Shown here piece by piece: positions 1 to 10,994 of a DNA stretch of 64,000 nucleotides. The DNA comes from Variovorax brevis (GTDB lineage Bacteria; Pseudomonadota; Gammaproteobacteria; Burkholderiales; Burkholderiaceae_C), in NCBI RefSeq assembly GCF_030317105.1, contig NZ_JASZYG010000001.1, positions 124,001-188,000 of the forward strand, read 5' to 3'. The notes below the pieces were generated by a model. That model searched no databases. It saw only the letters and a list, made by a program, of their open reading frames with translations, and was not told the DNA's origin. The stretch's first letter is position 1, and every line of letters starts with the position of its first letter. The translations under genes were made by a program, and so were the position numbers.

Positions 1-3000
1 GACAACCCCGGCGTGAACGGCTCGCGCATCGAAGTGCGCTTCACGCTGAAGGTCAGCGACACGCCCTTCGGCGACCAGCGCTCGGTGACCGCGCAGGCGC
101 AGTCGGACCAGTTGACGACCATCGACCAGACGCACCTGCTCTCGCAGGACGCGGTGGTGATCCAGTCCGTGGCCGAGCCGGTGCTGGGCATCTCGCACGG
201 CGTGGTGTCGAGCACGGGCGGCAGCATCACCGGCACTACGGGCACCTGGGCCGCGCCCGGCAGCTCGGGCGTGCCCTTCACCGGCAGCGTGACCGATCTG
301 CTTGCCGTCAACGGCGACATCCAGGGCTTCGACGGCGGCGACACGCTGCGGCTGGCCACCGCCATCGAGAACACCGGCGGGGGCGGCGCCTTTGATGTCA
401 CGACGTCCATCACGCTGCCTGTGGGCCTGAGCTTCGTGGGCGGTGCGCTGACTGACACCATCAAGGTGTACCGCGGCGACGGCACGCAACTGTTGCTCGG
501 CACGGACTTCAGCGTGACGGGCAACACTGTCACCTTCCTCGACCCGGTCGGCTTTCCCTCGCTGCTGCCCGGCCGTGCCGGCAGCGCTGGCGACACCAGT
601 GGCGCCAACCTGGTCGTCATCACCTATGACGTGGTGGTCGACGCTGCCATTGCGACCAGCAGCACGCTGCAAAGCACCGCAACGCTGAGCAACTACGCAG
701 GCGCAAATGGCGGTGGCGACTTCACGCCGGCCGACCTGACGGAGGTCGCCCTCGAACAGGTCGGCGTGCCGACGATCACCAAGGTCTTTGCCGGCGGCAC
801 GCTGGACGACACCGATTCCAGTTCGGCCAGCACCACGGGTGCCGATGTGGTCATTGGCGAGACGATGCTCTACGACATCGTCGTCACCATGCCCGAAGGC
901 ACAGCGCTGAACCTGCGCGTGGACGACCTCGTGCCGCCCGGCATGAGCCTGGACACAAGCTTCAACGGCATCGGCTACCAACTCATCACCACGGCGGCTG
1001 GCAGCGGCGCGCTCACGGCCGACTTCAACGGCACGCTGACCATCGGTTCGGTGGCCGGCGTTGGCGGCACGGCAGGCGCCGACGGCGTCGATGCGCGGAT
1101 GACTTTCACGGCCAATTCGACCGCAGCCGACAACGTCATCGGCAACAACAGCTTCGTGATCCGTGTGCGCTTGATCGCCGATAACGTCATTGCCAACCAG
1201 GCGGGCACCACGCTGGTGAACAACACCCAGCTGGTCTACAGCGACCCGGATTCCGACACGCCCAATGGCACCACGCCCATCGAGCGCGTGATAGCGCGCG
1301 GGGGCGCGCAGCCGACCGCCACCGTGCGCGAACCAACGCTCACCGTCACGCAGTCGACCAATGCCCTTCCTCCACTGGGCGTCGACTTCGGCGACGCCGT
1401 GGAGTACACGATCACCATCAGCAACGGCAGCAGTGCAAGCGACTTCGATGCCTATGACATCAGCCTCAACGACGTGCTGCCGGCCCAGCTGAACGGACTG
1501 ACGCTTGCCGGGGTGACCTATGCGGGCGGCGCCACCAACAACGGCGGCAGCGACTTCGCCATCGTGGGCGGCGTGCTGCAAAGCGTGAGCGGCGCCAACA
1601 TCGACATCGTCAAGGGCGGCAGCATCGTGCTGCGCGTCACGGGAACCGTTTCCGCGACAGCCCAGAACGTGCCCAGCATCGACAACACTGCCACGGTGCA
1701 ATGGACCAGCCTGAACGGCGCCGACAGCACGGCGCAGGCTGGCGAGCGCACCGGCGTGGACGGACCGCTCAGTGGCGGCACGCTGAACAACTACCAGAAC
1801 GCGGGCAGCATCCGCATCGAAGTGCTCAACGGCGTGGAATTGTCGCGCGTCGGCGGGCTGGTCGACACGCCCATATCGCCTGAAGGCACCGCCGGATTGG
1901 ATGAGCAGGTGGCCATCGGCGAGATCGTGCGCTATCGCGTGGTGTCGGCGATCGGGGAGGGTGAAACCAACGACTACCGCATTCAGGTCACGCTGGACCC
2001 GGGGCTGCAATTCCTGAACGATGGCACGGTCAAGCTCGCTTTCATCTCGACGAGCGGCGCGATCATTGGCGCGCCCGGCCTGACCACGGGCGGCACGCTG
2101 AACGTCGTGGGCAGTCGCAACAGTGCGATTGCGCAGCCGATCACGCCTGATCTCAGCGGTGCCGCGCCCGACGCCACGATCGACCCGTCGCGCTTCACCG
2201 TGGGCACCGATGCGAACGGCCGCACCGTCATCACCTTCTTCCTCGGAACGGTGATCAACCCCGACCAGGATGCCGACCTGGAGGGCCTGACGATCGAGTT
2301 CTCGGCAAGAGTGGCCAACGTTGCCTCCAATCGTGGAAATCCGGCGAGCCAACTGGGGGCCACGGCGACCCACCTGGTGGGCGCAGTGGATGTGCGCTCG
2401 GTTGGTGAAACCTTGTTCGAATCGGTCGTGGAGCCCGGCTTCAATGGCGTGGTCAAACAGGTCGACAGCTTCACGCCAAACGCCACCGCCACCACCAGCC
2501 ATGCCGACGTGTCGGTGCGCTTCACGCAGAACGGCACCGCGCCCGCCTACAACGTGCAACTGGTCGATGGCTTTGCGGGTGCGACCGGGTTCACGCCCGT
2601 CAGCGTGTCCATCGGCGGCACGGTCTACACGCCGGGCACCTTGCCGCCCGGCGTGACCTTCACCTCCGGCCCAGGTGGCGTGGCGGTCACTTTCGACCGG
2701 CTGGATCCCGGCGTTGCAGTGATCGTGCTGTACAGCGTCGACGTGCCCACCAACGCAGCCTTCGCCAACACCGATGCCACGCTGACGTGGAGCAGCCTGC
2801 CCGAAAACTTCACCACATGGGGCGGCTCGGTCGTCGGGGGCGACGGCACAGCGCAGGGCGAGCGGATCGGCACCGGCACCGCGCCCAACACCTACGTGCT
2901 CAGCGAAGGCGCGGGCCTTGGTCTGATCACCGGCACGCTGTGGGACGACTCGAACTCGGCGACGACCAGCACCACGCCGGACGGTCTGGCGCTGGCCGGC

Positions 3001-6000
3001 CAGACGGTGACGCTCACCTATGCCGGCGCGGACGGCGACCTGGCGACGACGGCCGACAACAAGACCTTCACCGCCACCACCAGTGCCACCGGCGTTTTCA
3101 ACTTCAGCGCTCTTGCAGCAGGGCAGTTCCGCATCGATGCGCCCGGCGTGGTCACGCTCGCGCAACCGGTCGGCGAGCTGCGTGTGCGTATCGACACCGA
3201 CACCGCCACGCCGCTGGGCCAGATGGTGGCCGACGTCGGCGAGGGCGCCACGGGCGTGGCCAATGTGGGCTATGTGCAGCGCAACGATGCACCGGTCAAC
3301 ACGGTGCCCGGCACGCAGAACGGCCTGGAGGACGTGCTGCTGCCCATCGCCGCGATCAGCATTGCCGACGTGGATGCGGGCACCGGCCTGCTCGATGTCA
3401 CGCTGACGGTCACCCGCGGCGTGCTCGACCTGTCGCAAGCCACCACCGGCGTGACAGCCACCGGCAACGGCAGCGCCACGATGACGCTCAGCGGCACGCT
3501 GGCCGACCTCAACATCGCACTGGGCCGCGTCACCTACCTCGGCGCGCTCAATTTCAACGGCAATGACACGCTGACCGTGCTCACCAGGGACCGCGGCAAC
3601 TTCGGCGATGCCGATGGCGACGGCATCCCGGCCGAGCCGGTCGAGGACCAGTTGCAGGACAGCGACGTGTTGCAGATCGTGCTGGAGCCCGTGAACGATC
3701 CGCCGCAGAGCGTGCCCGATGTGGCCAACGCGACCGAGGCCGGTGGGCCCTTCAATGGCACGCCGGGCGTGAACCCGACAGGCAACATGCTGGACAACGA
3801 CCTTGACGTCGACATTGCCACCAACGCCGACACGCTTCACCTGCTGACGGTGAAGAGCATTGCGACCGGCATCACGGCCACGCCGACCCCGACCGGCACG
3901 GTCGACCTCGCCGGCCAGTACGGCACGCTGTCGTTCAGCCTGAACGGCGGCTACACCTACACCATCGACAACGGCAACCCGCTGGTGCAGGCGCTGCGCG
4001 CGACGGGCCAGACGCTCACCGAGTCTTTCGAATACACGATGACCGACGTGGAAGGCGCCACCGACACCGCCACTGCCGCGCCGACGCTGACCATCACCAT
4101 CCTCCCTGCCAATGACACGCCGGTCGGGGTCAACGACGAAGGCGGTGCGGTCGAGGCGGGCGGCGTCAACAACGCCACCGCGGGATCGCCCGCAATCGGC
4201 AACGTGCTCACCAACGACACCGATGTCGACACCGTGGCGAACGGCGAGACCAAGACCGTCACCGGCATCCGCGACGTGCCGGAGGATGACCGTGGCGAGA
4301 TCACGCCGGTGGCCGCGGGCGGCTCCACCACCATCGCCGGCCTCTACGGCTCGCTGCAGATCTTCGCCAACGGCAATTACACCTACACGCCGGACAACGC
4401 CAACCCGCTGGTGCAGGGCCTGAACGCGGGCCAGACGCTGGAAGAGACCTTCAGCTATACGGTGACCGACACCGGCGGACTGAGCGACCTGGCCAACCTT
4501 CACATCGTCATCACGGGCGCCAACGACGTACCGGTCGCCGTAGACGACGCGGCCACTGCCGTCGAGGCCGGTGGGGTGCTGAACGCGACGCCAGGAACCG
4601 ACCCGGCCGGCAGCGTGCTCACCAACGACACCGATGCCGACACCGGCGATACGAAGACGGTGACCGAGTTCAGGACTGGCAACGAAGCCGGCACCGGTAC
4701 GGCGGGCATCTTCGGCACCGAACTGCGCGGCACCTACGGCTGGCTCACGCTCAACGCCAACGGCAGCTACAGCTATCGCCTCGACAACAACCAGGCCGAG
4801 GTGCAGGCCCTGCGCACCAGCGCCAACACCTTGGTGGACAACTTCAGCTACACCGTGACCGACGCGGCCGTCACATCGGACAGGGCCACGCTCGCGATCA
4901 CCATCCAGGGCGCCGACGATGCGCCGGTCGCCACGGACGACGCAGGCACCGCCATCGAGGCCGGCGGCGCCAACAACGCCACCGTGGGCGCCGTCGCGGC
5001 CGGCAACGTGCTCACCAACGACACCGACGTCGACAGCCCCGCGAACGGCGAGGTGGATGTGGTCGGCGGCATCCGCAGCGGCACCGAGGCCGCAGGGGGC
5101 GCACTCACCGCGGTGGCCGCGAGCGGCGTCACGACCATCGCCGGCACCTACGGCTCGCTGCAGATCAGCGCGGCAGGGGACTACACCTACACCCTCGACG
5201 ACACCAACCCGGCAGTGCAGGCCTTGCAGGCCGGGCAGACGCTCGACGAGTTCTTCACCTACCAGGTCAACGACGTGGCGCTGCTGAGTGACCAGGCACA
5301 ACTGCACATCACCATCCAGGGTCGCAACGACAACCCGGTGGCGGTCGACGATGCGGGCACTGCCGTGGAGGCCGGCGGCATCGCCAACGGCACGGCGGGC
5401 ACCGACCCGGCCGGCAACGTCCTCACCAACGACACCGACATCGACACGGCCGACACGAAGACCGTGACCGGGTTCCGGACCGGTACCGAAACGGGCACCG
5501 GCACCGACGGCACGATCGGCACGCCGCTGCTTGGCGCCTATGGCACGCTCACGCTCAATGCCAACGGCAGCTACACCTACGCGGTCAACAACACGCTGCC
5601 GGCGGTGCAGGCGCTGCGCCTTTCCACCGACACGCTGGTCGACAACTTCAGCTACACCGTGGCCGACTCGCAGGCCGCCACCGACCGGGCCACGCTGGCC
5701 ATTACCATCCAAGGCGCGAACGACACGCCGGTGGCCGTCAACGACACGGCGGATGCGATCGAGGCGGGCGGCATCGCCAACGGCACGCCGGGCCTCAACC
5801 CGACCGGCAACGTCATCACCAGCAACGACAGCGACGTCGATGCGAATGGCGAAGTGCTCAGCATCGCGAGCTTCACCGAAGGCGCAACGGCCGGCACCGT
5901 CGGCACCGCCTTCACCAGCACCTATGGCAGCCTGCTGCTCAATGCCGATGGCAGCTACACCTACACGGTCGACAACAACAACGCCGCGGTGCAGGCACTG

Positions 6001-9000
6001 CGCCTGCCGACCGACACGCTCACCGAAGTCTTCACCTACACCTTGCGCGATGCGGTCGGCGCCACGACCACCGCGACCTTGACGGTCACCATCCACGGCG
6101 CGGACGACACGCCCGCAGCGGTCGACGACACCGCGGACGCCATCGAGACCGGTGGCATCGCCAACGGCACAGTCGGCGACGATCCCACGGGCAACGTGCT
6201 CACCAACGACAGCGACGTGGACGCACCCGCCAACGGCGAGGCCTTGGCGGTTTCCAGCGTACGCACCGGCACCGAGGCGGCCGGCACCGGCACCGCCGGC
6301 ATCCTCGGCCCCGAGTTGCGCGGCAGCTTCGGCTGGCTCACGCTCAATGCTGACGGCAGCTATGGCTACCGCGTCGACAACAACCAGGCCGAGGTGCAGG
6401 CGCTGCGCCTGTCCACCGACACGCTGACCGACAGCTTCAGCTACACCACCGCCGACACTTCCGGCGTCACGGACCGGGCCACGCTCACCATCACCATCCA
6501 CGGCGCCAACGACACGCCCGTTGCGGTCAACGACACGGCAGTCTCCATCGAGGCCGGCGGCATCGCCAATGGCACGGCCGGCACCAACCCGAGCGGCAAC
6601 GTCATCACCAGCAACGACAGCGACGTCGACAGCCCGGCGAATGGTGAAGTGCTCAGCATCGCCAGCTACACCGAGGGCGCGGCCGCGGGCACGGTCGGCA
6701 CGGCCTTCACGACCACCTACGGCAGCCTGCTGCTCAATGCCGACGGCAGCTACACCTACACGCTGGACAACAACAACGCGGCGGTGCAGGCGCTGCGCCA
6801 ACCGACCGACACGCTCACCGAAGTCTTCACCTACACGCTGCGCGACACTGCGGGCGCCACGACCACCGCGACGTTGACCGTCACCATCCAGGGCACCAAC
6901 GACACGCCCGTTGCCACCGACGACACCGCCACCGCCGTCGAGGCGGGCGGCATCGCCAACGGCACGGTCGGCACCAACCCCGGCGGCAACGTGCTCACCA
7001 ACGACACCGACGTCGATGGCGGCGCCGCCAGCCCGATCGACTACGGCGAGACACAGGCGGTCTCCAGCGTGCGCACCGGCACCGAAGCAGGCACCGGCAC
7101 GGCCGGCACGCTCGGCACGGCGCTGGTCGGCGCCTATGGCTCGCTCACGCTCAACGCGGACGGTTCCTGGACCTACGTCGTCGACAACACGCTGCCGGCC
7201 GTGCAGGCACTGCGCCAGGCCACCGACACGCTGGTCGACAACTTCAGCTACACCGTCATCGACACCGCGGGCGCCACCGATCGCGCGACGCTGGCGATCA
7301 CCATCCAGGGCGCAAACGACACGCCGGTGGCCGTCAACGACACGGCCGATGCGGTCGAGGCAGGCGGCATCGCCAACGGCACGCCGGGCGTCAATCCCAC
7401 CGGCAACGTCATCACCGCCAACGACAGCGACGTCGATGCCAGCGGCGAAGCGCTCAGCATCGCGGGCTACACGCTGGGTGCGACCAACGGCACGCTGGGC
7501 ACGCCGCTCACCACGACCTACGGCAGCTTCACGCTCAACGCCGACGGCAGCTACGCCTACACCGTAGACAACAACAACGCGGCCGTGCAGGCGCTGCGCA
7601 CGCCCACCGACACGCTCACCGAAGTCTTCACCTATACGCTGCAAGACGCGCTGGGCGCCACGAGCACCGCCACGCTCACCGTCACCATCAGCGGACGCGA
7701 CGACACGCCCGTGGCTGCCGACGACGCGGCCACCGCGGTGGAAGCGGGCGGCGTGAACAACGGCACGCCAGGCACCGACCCCACCGGCAACGTGCTGACC
7801 AACGACACCGACGTCGATGGCGGCGCAGCCGGGCCTATCGACTACGGCGAGACGAAGGCGGTGTCCACGGTTCGCACCGGCACGGAAGCTGGCGTTGGCG
7901 TTGCCGGCACGCTCGGCACCGAACTGCGCGGCGAGTTCGGCTGGCTGACGCTGAACGCCGACGGCAGCTACACCTACCGCGTCGACAACGACATGGCGGC
8001 CGTGCAGGCGCTGCGCACCGGCGGCAACACGCTCATCGACAACTTCAGCTACACCGTGGCCGACACGGCGGCGGCGACGGACCGCGCGACCCTTGTCATC
8101 ACCATCCAGGGCGCGGACGACACGCCCGGTGCGGTCGACGACAACGCGCTGGCCATCGAGGCCGGCGGCATCGCGAACGGCACGCCGGGGCTGAACCCGA
8201 GTGGCAACGTGCTGGCCAACGACGGTGACGTCGACACCAACGGCGAGACCCTGTCCATTGCGGGCTTCCGCCAAGGCTTGACCGTGGGCACGCTCGGCTC
8301 ACCCTTTGCAGGTGCCTACGGCACGCTCGTGCTCAACGCCGACGGCACCTACAACTACACCGTCAACAACGACAACGCGACGGTGCAGGCGCTTCGCGTA
8401 CCCGGCGAAACACTCAGCGAAGTCTTCACGTACACGCTGCAGGACGCACTGGGTGCCACCAGCACCGCCGCGCTCACGGTGACCATCGCAGGGCGCAACG
8501 ACACCCCCATCGCTGTCGGCGACCTGCTCCTGGCACGGGAGGCGGGCGGGCATTTCAATACGACGCCGGGCGTCGATCCCTCGGGCAACCTGCTGGGCAA
8601 CGACACCGATGTGGATGCAGGCGACAGCAAGACGCTGGATGGCATCCGCACGGGTGCCGAAGCCGACGGCGGCGCCTTCACCGACGTGACCGGCACCATG
8701 GTGACGACGGGCCAGTACGGCTCGCTCACCGTGAACCCTGATGGAAGCTTCTACTACGCCGTCAACAACGACGCTTTCCTCGTGCAGCGCATGCGCCAGG
8801 GTGACACGCTCACCGAGACTTTCACCTACCGCATGCACGACACCGAAGGCGCCAGCGATGTTGCACAGGTCACCGTCGTCATCAACGGTGCGTGGGACGC
8901 ACCGGTGGCCCGGGCCGATTTCGACTTCGCCGTCCCGGCGCTGCTGTTCGCACCCGGCGTCGACGCCACCGGCAACGTCCTGGCCAATGACTCCGATGTG

Positions 9001-10986
9001 GACCGCGACGATGTCGATATCGGAACCGGCATTCGTCCCGGCGCGGACATTGACCCCCTGCTCAGCTTCCTGTCGGTCGCGCCTGGAACGGACCGCGTCA
9101 ATGGCGCCGTTCTGGTGGGCCAGTACGGCGAACTCATCATCGGTTCGAACGGAGACTACGTCTACCGTGTGAATCCCTTCAACCCGGTGGTTCTTGCGCT
9201 CCTGCCCGGCGAAACGGTGCTGGAGGAATTCGCCTATCGCATCACCGACCTGGGCGGCCTGGATGGCGTCTCCCTGCTGACCATCGTCGTTCGCGGCCGC
9301 AACAATGCGCCGTTTCCCACTGCGGACACCGCCACCGCCATCGAGGCCGGCGGCCTGGACAATGCCACGGGCGGCGTCAATCCGTCCGGCAACGTCATCG
9401 ACAACGACACCGAATTCGACGGAGACATCCTGTCCATCACCGGGTTCCGCACGGGCGAACGAACCGGCACCGGCACCGAAGGCACAGTGGGTGGCTCCCT
9501 GCGCGGGCTCTACGGCGACCTCACGCTCAATGCCGATGGATCCTGGACCTATGTGGTGGACAACACACTGCCCCAGGTGCAGGCGCTGCGCGTGTCGGGG
9601 CAGACGCTGACGGACGTCTTTACCTACACGGACTCGGACCCGCTCGGCATGAGCAACGCCAGCACGCTGACCATCACCGTCGACGGCAACAACGACACGC
9701 CCATCGCCACGGACGACAACGCCATCGCGGTGGAGGCGGGCGGCGTGGCCAATGCCACGCCAGGCACCGATCCCACAGGCAATGTGCTGGACAACGACAC
9801 CGATGTCGACAGCGTCGCCAACGGCGAAACGAAGCAGGTCGAGGTGTTTGCCAACAGCGCGGGCAGCCAGGCCGCGGCCGGGCAATCGCTCGCCGGCTTG
9901 TACGGCCGACTCACCCTCCGTGCCGACGGCAGCTACGGCTACGTGGTCGACAACGACAACGCGGCGGTGCAGGCCCTGCGCACCGGCGACGAGACGCTGA
10001 CAGAGGTCTTCACCTACCGCATGGTCGATGCGGCCGGCGCGACGTCGATGGCCCGCCTGACGGTCGTCGTGCGCGGTGCGGATGACAACCCCATTGCTGC
10101 CGACGACAGCAACGTCGCCACCGACCAGGTCGTCGCACCGCAGGCCAGCGGCCGCGTGCTGCCCAACGACAGGGACATCGATGGCGGCGACGCCTTCCAG
10201 GTCACCGCCATCCGCGAGGGCACCGAGGCCGGCACGGGTGCCGCAGGAACGGTCGGTCAGCCGAGCGCCGGGCGCTACGGCACGCTGGTCATCAACCCCG
10301 ACGGCAGCTACACGTACAGCATCGACCTGAGCAATCCTCAGGTGCTGGCCGCCGCCGGCTTCGGGCCGGTCCTGCAGGACGTCTTCACCTACACCATCAC
10401 CGATCGCACGGGCGGCACCGACCAGGCGCAACTGTTGATCACCCTGGACATCTCGGCGCCTTTCATCCAGGCTGGCGGCGGCGACCAGCGATTCCTCGGG
10501 GATCGACCGGCTGAAGATGCGGTGCAGACGCTGGGCTTCGTGCCGGGCATCTTCGTGCGGCCTGTGGTGGAGCGCGACGCGGTGCTCGCCGCCGCCGAAA
10601 GAAAGGACCTGGACGGCAGCCACGTGGAGTTGGTCTTCGATCGCGGCATTCACAGCACGTCGATCGGCGCGGGGCTGGGCCGGGTGGGCGAGCAGTTCGT
10701 GCATGACGCGGTGTTCGCGAGCCAGGTCAACAGCCGGCTCGACCTGGCGCAATTCCTCACGCGGCATGGCCGCACCAGCCTGAGCGTGGACGGTCTGCTG
10801 AGCGATCCGTCGGTGTTCTCGGGCACGAATCAGGACCTCACACTGGGCCCAGCCCAGCGCGGAAGCAATGGCGACTTGGGCGCCGCGGCAGACCCCGAAG
10901 ATGCCGGCGACGTCCAGACTGCTTCCCCCTTCACCGAGCAGCTCAAGATGGCTTCGCAGCGGCTCACCCCCTTCTGGTACCCATAA
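1..10986 (+). CDS. Giant repetitive surface/adhesin protein, 5' partial
   Basis: The frame is open from the first base, so the gene begins outside the window; the GTG at 13 is only an internal codon. About 3660 residues are visible. Roughly bases 1-2900 encode a series of DUF11-like beta-sandwich modules rich in T, G, D and N. An SdrD_B/Cna-B-like module follows (about 2925-3280), then one cadherin-like module (about 3286-3700). Seventeen VCBS/cadherin-like repeats of about 130 residues fill 3700-10450; each opens with a (N/D)DTPVA-like motif, has EAGG and LTNDTDVD signatures, and ends in a YTxxD strand. A non-repetitive tail of about 180 residues ends in Phe-Trp-Tyr-Pro. Asp-rich repeat junctions suggest calcium binding. 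There are no RTX nonapeptides and no LPXTG. The TolC/HlyD/M50 genes follow directly, so an exported surface adhesin is the likely role; this is inferred. Confidence 0.9.
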   Translation, partial: DNPGVNGSRIEVRFTLKVSDTPFGDQRSVTAQAQSDQLTTIDQTHLLSQDAVVIQSVAEPVLGISHGVVSSTGGSITGTTGTWAAPGSSGVPFTGSVTDLLAVNGDIQGFDGGDTLRLATAIENTGGGGAFDVTTSITLPVGLSFVGGALTDTIKVYRGDGTQLLLGTDFSVTGNTVTFLDPVGFPSLLPGRAGSAGDTSGANLVVITYDVVVDAAIATSSTLQSTATLSNYAGANGGGDFTPADLTEVALEQVGVPTITKVFAGGTLDDTDSSSASTTGADVVIGETMLYDIVVTMPEGTALNLRVDDLVPPGMSLDTSFNGIGYQLITTAAGSGALTADFNGTLTIGSVAGVGGTAGADGVDARMTFTANSTAADNVIGNNSFVIRVRLIADNVIANQAGTTLVNNTQLVYSDPDSDTPNGTTPIERVIARGGAQPTATVREPTLTVTQSTNALPPLGVDFGDAVEYTITISNGSSASDFDAYDISLNDVLPAQLNGLTLAGVTYAGGATNNGGSDFAIVGGVLQSVSGANIDIVKGGSIVLRVTGTVSATAQNVPSIDNTATVQWTSLNGADSTAQAGERTGVDGPLSGGTLNNYQNAGSIRIEVLNGVELSRVGGLVDTPISPEGTAGLDEQVAIGEIVRYRVVSAIGEGETNDYRIQVTLDPGLQFLNDGTVKLAFISTSGAIIGAPGLTTGGTLNVVGSRNSAIAQPITPDLSGAAPDATIDPSRFTVGTDANGRTVITFFLGTVINPDQDADLEGLTIEFSARVANVASNRGNPASQLGATATHLVGAVDVRSVGETLFESVVEPGFNGVVKQVDSFTPNATATTSHADVSVRFTQNGTAPAYNVQLVDGFAGATGFTPVSVSIGGTVYTPGTLPPGVTFTSGPGGVAVTFDRLDPGVAVIVLYSVDVPTNAAFANTDATLTWSSLPENFTTWGGSVVGGDGTAQGERIGTGTAPNTYVLSEGAGLGLITGTLWDDSNSATTSTTPDGLALAGQTVTLTYAGADGDLATTADNKTFTATTSATGVFNFSALAAGQFRIDAPGVVTLAQPVGELRVRIDTDTATPLGQMVADVGEGATGVANVGYVQRNDAPVNTVPGTQNGLEDVLLPIAAISIADVDAGTGLLDVTLTVTRGVLDLSQATTGVTATGNGSATMTLSGTLADLNIALGRVTYLGALNFNGNDTLTVLTRDRGNFGDADGDGIPAEPVEDQLQDSDVLQIVLEPVNDPPQSVPDVANATEAGGPFNGTPGVNPTGNMLDNDLDVDIATNADTLHLLTVKSIATGITATPTPTGTVDLAGQYGTLSFSLNGGYTYTIDNGNPLVQALRATGQTLTESFEYTMTDVEGATDTATAAPTLTITILPANDTPVGVNDEGGAVEAGGVNNATAGSPAIGNVLTNDTDVDTVANGETKTVTGIRDVPEDDRGEITPVAAGGSTTIAGLYGSLQIFANGNYTYTPDNANPLVQGLNAGQTLEETFSYTVTDTGGLSDLANLHIVITGANDVPVAVDDAATAVEAGGVLNATPGTDPAGSVLTNDTDADTGDTKTVTEFRTGNEAGTGTAGIFGTELRGTYGWLTLNANGSYSYRLDNNQAEVQALRTSANTLVDNFSYTVTDAAVTSDRATLAITIQGADDAPVATDDAGTAIEAGGANNATVGAVAAGNVLTNDTDVDSPANGEVDVVGGIRSGTEAAGGALTAVAASGVTTIAGTYGSLQISAAGDYTYTLDDTNPAVQALQAGQTLDEFFTYQVNDVALLSDQAQLHITIQGRNDNPVAVDDAGTAVEAGGIANGTAGTDPAGNVLTNDTDIDTADTKTVTGFRTGTETGTGTDGTIGTPLLGAYGTLTLNANGSYTYAVNNTLPAVQALRLSTDTLVDNFSYTVADSQAATDRATLAITIQGANDTPVAVNDTADAIEAGGIANGTPGLNPTGNVITSNDSDVDANGEVLSIASFTEGATAGTVGTAFTSTYGSLLLNADGSYTYTVDNNNAAVQALRLPTDTLTEVFTYTLRDAVGATTTATLTVTIHGADDTPAAVDDTADAIETGGIANGTVGDDPTGNVLTNDSDVDAPANGEALAVSSVRTGTEAAGTGTAGILGPELRGSFGWLTLNADGSYGYRVDNNQAEVQALRLSTDTLTDSFSYTTADTSGVTDRATLTITIHGANDTPVAVNDTAVSIEAGGIANGTAGTNPSGNVITSNDSDVDSPANGEVLSIASYTEGAAAGTVGTAFTTTYGSLLLNADGSYTYTLDNNNAAVQALRQPTDTLTEVFTYTLRDTAGATTTATLTVTIQGTNDTPVATDDTATAVEAGGIANGTVGTNPGGNVLTNDTDVDGGAASPIDYGETQAVSSVRTGTEAGTGTAGTLGTALVGAYGSLTLNADGSWTYVVDNTLPAVQALRQATDTLVDNFSYTVIDTAGATDRATLAITIQGANDTPVAVNDTADAVEAGGIANGTPGVNPTGNVITANDSDVDASGEALSIAGYTLGATNGTLGTPLTTTYGSFTLNADGSYAYTVDNNNAAVQALRTPTDTLTEVFTYTLQDALGATSTATLTVTISGRDDTPVAADDAATAVEAGGVNNGTPGTDPTGNVLTNDTDVDGGAAGPIDYGETKAVSTVRTGTEAGVGVAGTLGTELRGEFGWLTLNADGSYTYRVDNDMAAVQALRTGGNTLIDNFSYTVADTAAATDRATLVITIQGADDTPGAVDDNALAIEAGGIANGTPGLNPSGNVLANDGDVDTNGETLSIAGFRQGLTVGTLGSPFAGAYGTLVLNADGTYNYTVNNDNATVQALRVPGETLSEVFTYTLQDALGATSTAALTVTIAGRNDTPIAVGDLLLAREAGGHFNTTPGVDPSGNLLGNDTDVDAGDSKTLDGIRTGAEADGGAFTDVTGTMVTTGQYGSLTVNPDGSFYYAVNNDAFLVQRMRQGDTLTETFTYRMHDTEGASDVAQVTVVINGAWDAPVARADFDFAVPALLFAPGVDATGNVLANDSDVDRDDVDIGTGIRPGADIDPLLSFLSVAPGTDRVNGAVLVGQYGELIIGSNGDYVYRVNPFNPVVLALLPGETVLEEFAYRITDLGGLDGVSLLTIVVRGRNNAPFPTADTATAIEAGGLDNATGGVNPSGNVIDNDTEFDGDILSITGFRTGERTGTGTEGTVGGSLRGLYGDLTLNADGSWTYVVDNTLPQVQALRVSGQTLTDVFTYTDSDPLGMSNASTLTITVDGNNDTPIATDDNAIAVEAGGVANATPGTDPTGNVLDNDTDVDSVANGETKQVEVFANSAGSQAAAGQSLAGLYGRLTLRADGSYGYVVDNDNAAVQALRTGDETLTEVFTYRMVDAAGATSMARLTVVVRGADDNPIAADDSNVATDQVVAPQASGRVLPNDRDIDGGDAFQVTAIREGTEAGTGAAGTVGQPSAGRYGTLVINPDGSYTYSIDLSNPQVLAAAGFGPVLQDVFTYTITDRTGGTDQAQLLITLDISAPFIQAGGGDQRFLGDRPAEDAVQTLGFVPGIFVRPVVERDAVLAAAERKDLDGSHVELVFDRGIHSTSIGAGLGRVGEQFVHDAVFASQVNSRLDLAQFLTRHGRTSLSVDGLLSDPSVFSGTNQDLTLGPAQRGSNGDLGAAADPEDAGDVQTASPFTEQLKMASQRLTPFWYP

Positions 10987-10994
10987 AAATAGCC

